Shown piece after piece: positions 1 through 6,374 of a stretch of DNA of 64,000 nt. The notes under the pieces were generated by a model. The model did not search any database, had not been told where the DNA came from, and saw only the letters and a list, made by a program, of their open reading frames with translations. Made by a program: the position numbers and the translations under genes. The stretch is from NCBI GenBank assembly GCA_016714045.1, contig JADJNY010000002.1, positions 1-64,000 of the forward strand. The letters run 5' to 3'. Every line of letters starts with the position of its first letter. Positions within the stretch are counted from its first letter, which is position 1. The stretch comes from Planctomycetota bacterium (lineage in GTDB: Bacteria; Planctomycetota; UBA1135; GCA-002686595).

Positions 1-58
1 GGCGGTTCCTGGCAAGCGCGCGATGTCCTCAGGCTCGACCCAGACTCAGGACCCACTC

Positions 59-480
59 TTAGGGGATGGCCAGCACGGCAGCCTTCAACGCCTGCGGCAG
101 GCTGGGCCATCCGCGGACAAGCTCCGCGAGTTCGGGATCTAGAGAGCTGTCTGCGGGCCGACGCATCGTCTCGCACGGTGTCGCGTGGTATTGGGCTGCT
201 GGGGAATCTGCTGGGGGGGGCAGAAGCCGCGTTCGTAACCTGCCTATTCCCGGGGTTCTGAGCCTGGCTGCTGGTTTCCAAATCGGGAGTCTTGGTTGTG
301 CCTCCTCGGACTGCTGTCCCGATGACGGCAAGGACGGCAGCGCGGATCGAGGGCGGAAGGGCATTCCAGGACCGGATCACGGTAGCGAGTCCGGTGTCGA
401 TCTGATCCGGTTGGGCAAGCAGGGGACCAAGACACCCCGTTCCTTGCATTGCAAGATCGCTAGAAGTGGCTGTGCAATTG
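59..480 (-). pseudogene. Decayed C-terminal remnant linked to a tyrosine integrase
   Basis: On the minus strand two degenerate 26-codon copies of one motif can be read. The first is at 321-398 (begins DTGLATVIRSW, ends AAVLAVI) and the second at 62-139 (begins DPELAELVRGW, ends AAVLAIP, then TAA at 59-61). They share 12 of 26 residues (pattern D..LA...R.W..LP.....AAVLA). They lie in different frames; the break falls at or near a run of eight G at 213-220. From memory, this kind of motif (LA.VV.AWP.LP..IRA.ILA) follows site-specific integrases in planctomycete genomes. No catalytic R-H-R-Y integrase core is visible upstream, so only the tail survives. The stretch is less GC-biased than the genes to its right. 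I infer a relic of an integrated element; the integrase link is from memory. Confidence 0.45.
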
Positions 481-709
481 GGACGATTGCTATCCTCCGA
501 GCGCTGCGTGTTTCGGGTTCGAGTACCGCCAACGCCAGGGCGTGAACCTGTGGATGATCCACGCGTGCGCCACGACCACCCGCCTGCGAGTGCCTACAGA
601 TGCTCGTGGATGCGCCCGCTTGCGACCACTTCTGGCCGCTGTGCAGAATCTCGCAAGTTCCTTCCAATCCAGGGGGTTGCGTCGCTCGCGGACGGTAGGC
701 CCAGGCACC

Positions 710-754
710 TTCACAGCGTGGAGGTTACAGGTTCGAATCCTGTGTTGCCCACCA
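710..754 (+). pseudogene. 3' half of a tRNA-Val(CAC), 5' half missing
   Basis: The 3' half has canonical spacing: anticodon loop TTCACAG at 710-716 (anticodon CAC, Val), anticodon-stem 3' strand CGTGG, five-base variable loop AGGTT, T stem ACAGG/CCTGT around loop TTCGAAT (732-738), acceptor 3' strand GTTGCCC at 744-750, discriminator A and encoded CCA at 752-754. The bases 5' of the loop form no D arm, do not pair with the anticodon-stem strand and provide no GGGCAAC acceptor strand, so this is not an intact tRNA. A 3' half that begins at the anticodon loop is what integrases recombining in tRNA genes leave behind, which fits the integrase-associated remnant to the left. Confidence 0.6.
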
Positions 755-900
755 ACCTCCTCTCGCGCGCAGTCGATGCGTTCGTGCGCGAGTTCCGAGC
801 GCGAAGCCGAGCGCGCTCCTTCGGACGCCGGGCGTCCTGACCCGTTGGTCGTGCAGCGTGCAACGTCGCTCGCGCCGACCGCCTCTCGACACGGAGCGTC

Positions 901-1365
901 ATGACCCAATCCCTCCAAGAGCGCCACGCGCCGAACAACAAGTGCTTCGGGTGCGGCCCCGCGAACCCGAAAGGCCTGCGCATCCGGAGCTTCGTCGAGG
1001 GCGACACGGTCGTCTGCGATTGGACGCCCGAGGAGCACCACGAGGCCTTTCCCGGCATGCTGAACGGCGGAGTCGTCGGCGCGCTGTTCGACTGCCACTC
1101 GAACTGGACCGCGGCGTGGCACCTGATGACGAAGAGCGGTGCTTCCGAGCCGCCGAGCACCGTCACCGCCGACTTCCACGTGAAGTTGAAGCGCCCGACG
1201 AACTCGAAGAAGCCCGTGCGCCTCGTCGCGCGCGTCGTCGAGTCGACCGCGGACCGCGCCGTGATCGAGGCCGAGCTCTCGAGCGACGGCAAGGTGACCT
1301 CGACCTGCCGCGGGACGTTCGTCGCGGTGCCCGAAGGTCATCCGGCCTACCACCGCTGGAACTGA
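901..1365 (+). CDS. PaaI-family hotdog-fold thioesterase
   Basis: A 154-residue single-domain hotdog protein, the usual length for PaaI/YdiI-type acyl-CoA thioesterases. The N-terminal CFGCGPANPKGLRI segment is characteristic of one PaaI subgroup. The substrate-pocket motif is GMLNGGVVGALFDCH, where the family usually has G.(I/L)HGG.....LD, followed by the long hotdog helix. The expected role is hydrolysis of a small acyl-CoA in the cytoplasm; the substrate cannot be told from the sequence. The ATG at 901 has a weak GGAG a few bases upstream. The gene stands alone. Its last codons and stop are duplicated just downstream (see the direct repeat at 1354-1438). Confidence 0.85.
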   Translation: MTQSLQERHAPNNKCFGCGPANPKGLRIRSFVEGDTVVCDWTPEEHHEAFPGMLNGGVVGALFDCHSNWTAAWHLMTKSGASEPPSTVTADFHVKLKRPTNSKKPVRLVARVVESTADRAVIEAELSSDGKVTSTCRGTFVAVPEGHPAYHRWN

Positions 1366-1438
1366 GCCGCGCGCCACGCTCGTCGCGCGCCGTTCGCTCT
1401 GCGCGCGCGCCAGAGACGCTGGAACTGAGCCGCGCGCC
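1354..1438 (+). repeat. 22-bp direct repeat spanning the stop of the thioesterase gene
   Basis: The 22 bases at 1354-1375 (CGCTGGAACTGAGCC followed by GCGCGCC), which include the last codons and the TGA stop of the preceding gene, recur identically at 1417-1438. The two copies are 41 bases apart. The spacer is low-complexity GC. The copy looks like a local duplication of the gene's 3' end. No function is implied. Confidence 0.8.
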
Positions 1439-1458
1439 CTTCGGTCCGCTCCCTCACC

Positions 1459-2184
1459 TCAGAGCCGCACGTCCAACGTGACGATCGGCCCCGCGAGCGT
1501 GTAGTCGAGCTCCGAACCCGCGCCCGGGTCCTCGCGCCAGCTCCAATGGCGCCAGCCCGCGCGCAGCGCCACGTGCGGGTCGAACCACCAGCCGACGCCG
1601 AGCTCGATCGTGCGCCGGTCCATTCCGGAGCCGTCGCCGGCGAGCAACGCTGCGCGGAACGCGCCGTACGCGACGAAGGGCGCGTCCGACGCGCGCCATT
1701 CGAGCTCGAGGCCGAGGTCGAAGCCGTACCCGCGCGCGTCGTCGCGTCCGGTTTGCGCGCCTGAATGGAGCCGCACGTCGCGTTCGACGAGCACGAACCC
1801 GAACCAGGGCGTGAACGACATCGACGCGTCGAACGCCACGGTCGGCGCGAACACGACGTCGAGCTCGCGCGCTTCGAAGTCGCTCGCGACGCGCGCGGGG
1901 CCCGCGACGAACAGGCCGCCGAAGTCGAGCTGGTGGCCCGCCTCGACGTCCTGCGCATCCGAGCCGGACGCCGTCGACAGCTCGACGCGGAGCTCGGACG
2001 TGGTGGTGACGCCCGCTGCATCCGCTCGCGGCTCGCTCCCCGTCGGGATGCGCGCGCGCGCGGCGAGGGCGAAGGCCGAGCCGTCCTCTCCTTCGACCGT
2101 CTCTGTGGTCGTCGCGCAGGACCTCGCCATCGCGAGCACGCACGCCGCCGGGAAAGCGATCGAAACCCGGCGGGGATGGAACAT
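1459..2184 (-). CDS. Putative outer-membrane or envelope beta-strand protein, function unknown
   Basis: The 241-residue product starts at the ATG at 2184. A GTG 30 bases upstream is possible but would precede the hydrophobic signal. The N terminus (MFHPRRVSIAFPAACVLAMARSC) looks like a signal peptide, with a poor lipobox before Cys. The rest is built of alternating hydrophobic/polar strands with aromatic girdles (SFTPWFGFVLVERDV, ELGVGWWFDPHVALRAGWRHW) and ends in TLDVRL. Such strand patterns with a hydrophobic C-terminal strand suggest a small outer-membrane beta-barrel. I do not recognise a named family. Confidence 0.55.
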   Translation of the reverse strand: MFHPRRVSIAFPAACVLAMARSCATTTETVEGEDGSAFALAARARIPTGSEPRADAAGVTTTSELRVELSTASGSDAQDVEAGHQLDFGGLFVAGPARVASDFEARELDVVFAPTVAFDASMSFTPWFGFVLVERDVRLHSGAQTGRDDARGYGFDLGLELEWRASDAPFVAYGAFRAALLAGDGSGMDRRTIELGVGWWFDPHVALRAGWRHWSWREDPGAGSELDYTLAGPIVTLDVRL

Positions 2185-2320
2185 GCTCGCACCTGCGCCG
2201 ACGCCGTCTCTCACACGGAGAGCGCGACGGCTCGCCCTTCGCGTGCAGTCTCGCTCGCGGCGATCGCGCTCGGAATCCGCTCGAAGGAGCAGGGCTCTGC
2301 GCAGCCCTGCGCAGGCAGCC

Positions 2321-5029
2321 TCAGCGCGGTCGCACGGCGAGCTCGAGCGTGCGCGTCGCGCCGGCCTCGATCTCGAAGTCGAGCGTCGCGGGCTCGACCG
2401 CGTGGTCGCGCGCTTCGATCACCAGGCGATAGCGGCCCGGCGCGAGCGGCCGTTCGAACTGGCTCTCGTGGCGCAGGGAGACCTCGCCGGGCGTGGGCGT
2501 CGTCGAGAGCGACGTGTCTCCGTTCGCGCTCGTGTAGACGTAGCGGTGGAAGGCGCCGTCGACGGCGGCTCCGTCGGCGCGCGTCAGGCGGCACGTCCCG
2601 CGCGCGTCGTCGCCCGTCAGGCCGCGCGGGAGCACGCGCACGCGTCCGCCGAGCGCGAGCGTGAGCTCGACCTTCGTCTCGCGGCCGGGCTCGAGCACGA
2701 TCGCGTGCTCCTCGGGCAGCGTGGGCGCGCTCGAGAGGACCTCGAAGCGCGACGGTCGCACCGTGATGCGGTACCGGCCGGCGGGAAGTCCCGACGCGTG
2801 GTACACGCCGCCCTCGAGCTGCGCGATCGCGTCGTTGGGCTCCGCCGCGTCGCCCTCGGCCGTGAACTCGACGTCGAGGCGCGGCGGGAGCTTCGTCTCC
2901 GTCGCGGGCGGCACGAGCACGAGCTCCGCCTTCGGCGCGGCGGGGCCGAGGTCGACGTCGACGAGCTCGTCCTCGCGCCGCGTGTTCGCGGGGAACTCGT
3001 GCTTCCGCGGCTCGGTGTCCGGCACGCGATACGAGAGCGTCGCGTCGACGCCGAGGTCGACGACGAACGCGAGCCTCCCGTGGTCGTCGGTGAAGTCCGA
3101 GACGCCCTGGTCGTCCGCGAAGAGCATCGCCGACTGGTACGCGACCGGCTCCTCGCCGCGGCGCAGACGCAGCACGATGCGGCCGACGTTCGCGCCGAGC
3201 ACGACGTCCTTCGCGGGCGCCTCGACGACGACCGTCCCAGCGTTCGCGACGCGAGACGCACCGAGGCCGACGAGCACGAGCTTCCACGTCCCGGGCGCGA
3301 GCGACGCGAGCTCGAAGCTCCCGTCCGCCGCGACCTTCGTGCGCGCGGTCATCGTCGGCACGTTCGCGCGCGTTTCGCTCGGCTTCGAGGCCACGCGGGC
3401 GCCGACGAGCGGCAGCTCTCCGACCCAGGCGTCCCACGCGGGACGCTCGACGAGCTCCGCGTGCACGGAGAGCTTCTCGCGCTCGGCCGCGGTTGCGTCG
3501 CGCAGCCACGACGGGATCACGACGCGCCCCGCGATCGAAGTCGTCCCGCGTTCGAGTACGAAGTCGGGCAGCTCGACGTCGTCGCCGGGTTGGAGCTCGA
3601 CGCGCACGCCCGCCGAGCGCAGCCCGGGGAGCTCCGCGTACACGATGTACGTCGTCGCCTTCGTCGTGGTGAGGTCGAATCGACCGGCCTCGTCGGGCTG
3701 CGCGCCGCGCGGACGGCTGTCGTTGTCGAGCTTCGCGGGCCACATCGTGACGTGGGCGAGCTCGAGCTCCTCCTGCGTGACCCCGACGACGCGGCCGCGA
3801 ACGCGCGCGGTGAGCTCGGCGAGCAGCGTCACCTCGATCGCGCGCTCGGGCCGCGCGAGCGCGGCGTCGACGCCCGACGCGGAGACGGATTCGGGGCGCG
3901 CGACGTAGCGCGGGTGCTTGAGCTCGACGCGCAGCGCACCGGGGACGATCCAGGGCTCGGGCTCGACCGCATGCGCGGCGTCCTTCGCGAGCAGCGCCGC
4001 GACGTCGATCTCGAAGCGACCTGAGCGATCGGGGTGCGCGCTCGGACCTTCGCTGCGGCCGTCGAGCGTGACGACGACCTCGGCGTCCAGCGCGTCCTCG
4101 GGGCGCAGGCCCTGCACGACCCCGACGACACGCGCAGCGCGCGGCGCGGAGGCGTCCGTGCTCGTGTTCGACGCAGGGGCCGATCGCGCGCGCTCGTTCG
4201 CGTCGGCGTCGGGCGCGAGCTCGCGTGCAAGCTCGAGCTCGGCGTTCGCGGGCGCGCGCGCGGCGAGCTCCTGGTTCACGGGTTCGAGCGCGGCGGGCGA
4301 GGACGGCCACGCGATCCACGCGGCGAGGGCGACGGTCGCGGTTCCGAGGGTGATCCAGGTCTTGAGGGAGAGCATGGCGAGCCAGGCGATGGGGGTGAGG
4401 GAGGTCGAAACGGGGAGCGCACTCGCGCGCGCGGCGTCGAGTACGCGCTCGCGCATCGCGGCATGACCGCGCGACGCGTTCGCGAGCAGCGCGGCGCCCG
4501 CGAGGCCGGCGGGGAGCGCGGTGCGCAGGTGTTCGAGGCCGCGCATGAGCTGCGAGCGGACGGTGCCGGGCGCGCGGCCGAGCTCGGTCGCGATCTCCGC
4601 CGGCGTCCTCTGCAGGAAGAGGTGCAGGCGCAGCACGTCGCGGTACGGCGCGGGCGCGTCCTCGACGGCGGTCTTCACGGCAGCGACGGTGTCGTGCTCC
4701 TCCTCGACGTGCGCGGGGTCGCGCTCGTCGCGCGGCGCGAGGCGGTCGGGGTCGACGCGGCGCGCGCGCGAGCGGCGGGTGCGCGCGGCCTGGTTCGACA
4801 GGATGCCCAGCAGCCACGGGAGGAGCGGGCGGCCGGTTTCGTAGCTCGCCCGTCGGTCGATCGCGACGAGGAAGGTCTCCTGGACGAGGTCCTCGGCGGC
4901 GTTCGCGTCGCGCGTCAGGTGCGCGGCGAGGCGCAGGAGGTCGGGCGCGGTGCGGTCGAAGACCTCGCCGAGGGCGTCGAGGTCGTTCGCGGTTCGGAAG
5001 CGCTCGTAGAGGGGCTCGAGCTCGGTCAT
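2321..5029 (-). CDS. ECF sigma factor fused to membrane segment and carboxypeptidase-regulatory-like domains
   Basis: This is a fusion of about 902 residues. Residues ~15-90 are sigma-70 region 2 (AAEDLVQETFLVAIDRR, the -10-recognition helix) and ~130-180 are region 4 (YRDVLRLHLFLQRTPAEIA, then TVRSQLMRGLEHLR, the -35-binding helix-turn-helix). One or two hydrophobic segments follow (~175-190 and ~215-240, WLAMLSLKTWITLGTATVAL), then an Ala/Glu-rich linker, then ~600 residues of repeated beta-sandwich units (RVRGRVVG, SIAGRVVIPSW, GSFELASLAPGTWKLVLVG) of the CarboxypepD_reg type. The DNA-binding part would be cytoplasmic and the beta domains outside, which suggests a membrane-tethered regulator. 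The ATG at 5029 is used; a GTG at 5044 is an alternative. No separate anti-sigma gene adjoins. Confidence 0.85.
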   Translation of the reverse strand: MTELEPLYERFRTANDLDALGEVFDRTAPDLLRLAAHLTRDANAAEDLVQETFLVAIDRRASYETGRPLLPWLLGILSNQAARTRRSRARRVDPDRLAPRDERDPAHVEEEHDTVAAVKTAVEDAPAPYRDVLRLHLFLQRTPAEIATELGRAPGTVRSQLMRGLEHLRTALPAGLAGAALLANASRGHAAMRERVLDAARASALPVSTSLTPIAWLAMLSLKTWITLGTATVALAAWIAWPSSPAALEPVNQELAARAPANAELELARELAPDADANERARSAPASNTSTDASAPRAARVVGVVQGLRPEDALDAEVVVTLDGRSEGPSAHPDRSGRFEIDVAALLAKDAAHAVEPEPWIVPGALRVELKHPRYVARPESVSASGVDAALARPERAIEVTLLAELTARVRGRVVGVTQEELELAHVTMWPAKLDNDSRPRGAQPDEAGRFDLTTTKATTYIVYAELPGLRSAGVRVELQPGDDVELPDFVLERGTTSIAGRVVIPSWLRDATAAEREKLSVHAELVERPAWDAWVGELPLVGARVASKPSETRANVPTMTARTKVAADGSFELASLAPGTWKLVLVGLGASRVANAGTVVVEAPAKDVVLGANVGRIVLRLRRGEEPVAYQSAMLFADDQGVSDFTDDHGRLAFVVDLGVDATLSYRVPDTEPRKHEFPANTRREDELVDVDLGPAAPKAELVLVPPATETKLPPRLDVEFTAEGDAAEPNDAIAQLEGGVYHASGLPAGRYRITVRPSRFEVLSSAPTLPEEHAIVLEPGRETKVELTLALGGRVRVLPRGLTGDDARGTCRLTRADGAAVDGAFHRYVYTSANGDTSLSTTPTPGEVSLRHESQFERPLAPGRYRLVIEARDHAVEPATLDFEIEAGATRTLELAVRPR

Positions 5030-5127
5030 CGGGGGCGATTCCACCTGGAGGAAGGCGGCGTGGCACGAATCGGGGGGAAATTCGTGGGGAGGACCGGTTC
5101 ACGCGGTCCGCGCGCTCGACGAGCGCG

Positions 5128-6138
5128 TCAGAAGAGCTCGCCTTGGTGCTCGCTCGGGCCGCGCGGGGTGCTCGGGAGCCACTCGCTCCGGTTCAGGCCG
5201 AGGCGGCGGCAGGTCACGTCGAAGAGCTGTTGGACGGTGTTCCAGCGCTCGCCCGAGCCGCGCATGCGCGCGCCGAAGTCGGGGGTGTTGTGGCGGCCGG
5301 AGCGCATCTCGAGCAGCGCGGACTCGACCTTCTTCGCGCGTTCGGGGAACGCGGCGTGGAGGCGTTCGAGGAAGACGGGCTTCACTTCGGCGGGGAGGCG
5401 CAGGAGGACGGTGAACGCGCTCTTCGCGCCGCAGTCGGCGGCGCGCTCGAGGAGCTTCGGCACGTCGCTGTCGTTCAGGCCGGGGATCAGCGGCGCGATC
5501 GCGATGCCGGTCGGGATGTCCGCTTCGGAGAGCGCGCGCAGCGTCTCGAAGCGCTTCTGCGGCGCGGCGGCGCCGGGCTCGAGCTTGCGGCCGACGTCGT
5601 CGTCCTGGAACGGGATCGACAGCGTGACGTGCGCGAGGCCTTTGTGCGCGAGCTTCGCGAGCACGTCGACATCGCGGCGGACGAGTGCGCTCTTCGTGAT
5701 CAGCATCACGGGCTGGCGATGCTCGAGTGCCACCTCGAGGCAGCGTCGCGTAAGCTCGTAGCTCGCTTCGAGCGGCTGGTAGCAGTCCGTGTTGCCCGAG
5801 AAGGCGACCGGCTCCTTCGTCCACGAGCGGCGCGCGAGCTCGCGCGCGAACACCTCCGGCGCGTTCGTCTTGACGACGATGCGGCGATCGAAGTCGGTGC
5901 CCGCGCCGAAGCCGAGGTACTGGTGCGAGGGGCGCGCGTAGCAGTAGGCGCACGCGTGCTGGCAACCGCGGTAGGGGTTGACGCCGAAGCGGAAGCCGAC
6001 GTCGGGGCTCTCGTTCTCGACGATCAGCGAGTGCGCGTCCTCCTCGAAGACCTCGAGTGCCGCCTCGGGCGGCTCGTCGAGCCATTCGATCGAGCGCGAG
6101 AGCCAGGGATTGGGCGGGTTCGAGACGAGGCGGGGCAT
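5128..6138 (-). CDS. PA0069-family radical SAM protein
   Basis: The 336-residue product has the cluster-binding motif CQHACAYCYARP (C...C..C) near residue 59, inside the N-terminal YRGCQHACAYCYARPSH block that marks the PA0069/SplB-like group. Further family signatures are FSGNTDCYQPLE, TKSALVRRDVDVL and the IPLIPGLND-like segment IAPLIPGLNDSD. The enzyme should bind a 4Fe-4S cluster and cleave S-adenosylmethionine; the substrate of this group is not established. The C terminus (GLNRSEWLPSTPRGPSEHQGELF) is typical for the group. It runs in the same direction as the sigma-factor fusion but is separated from it by about 100 bases. Confidence 0.9.
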   Translation of the reverse strand: MPRLVSNPPNPWLSRSIEWLDEPPEAALEVFEEDAHSLIVENESPDVGFRFGVNPYRGCQHACAYCYARPSHQYLGFGAGTDFDRRIVVKTNAPEVFARELARRSWTKEPVAFSGNTDCYQPLEASYELTRRCLEVALEHRQPVMLITKSALVRRDVDVLAKLAHKGLAHVTLSIPFQDDDVGRKLEPGAAAPQKRFETLRALSEADIPTGIAIAPLIPGLNDSDVPKLLERAADCGAKSAFTVLLRLPAEVKPVFLERLHAAFPERAKKVESALLEMRSGRHNTPDFGARMRGSGERWNTVQQLFDVTCRRLGLNRSEWLPSTPRGPSEHQGELF

Positions 6139-6374
6139 GCGGAGTGCGTCGAGCCGTTCACCGCTCCCACCCGAGCGCCGCCGCGCGCTCGGAGGCGTGG
6201 CGTGGAGGCATCGGAGCGCGCTCCAGCGCGGGCGTCAAGGCGTGGGCTCGATCACGGCGGCAGCACAGGGCCCCAGTCCGGCCGTTGCACACCGATGGGG
6301 GCTCCGCTGGCGCGCGCCGCGGGGAGGAGGGCGCGGAAGGACCTCGGTTCGCGATGGGCGCCGCGGACCGCGGC

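Noticed and set aside
485..545. A second tRNA-like T-loop (GGGTTCGAGTACC) in the left-end region
   Set aside because: Only three of five T-stem pairs form, the acceptor strand and discriminator/CCA are not at canonical distance, and no anticodon arm is visible. Chance or extreme decay cannot be separated.
66..545. Long plus-strand open frame of 159 codons in the left-end region
   Set aside because: Composition is irregular and it is antisense to the recognisable integrase-tail motifs, so it is a shadow.
1610..4024. An 804-codon open frame on the plus strand
   Set aside because: Antisense to the sigma-factor fusion; Arg/Ala/Glu-rich translation typical of a complementary frame in GC-rich DNA.
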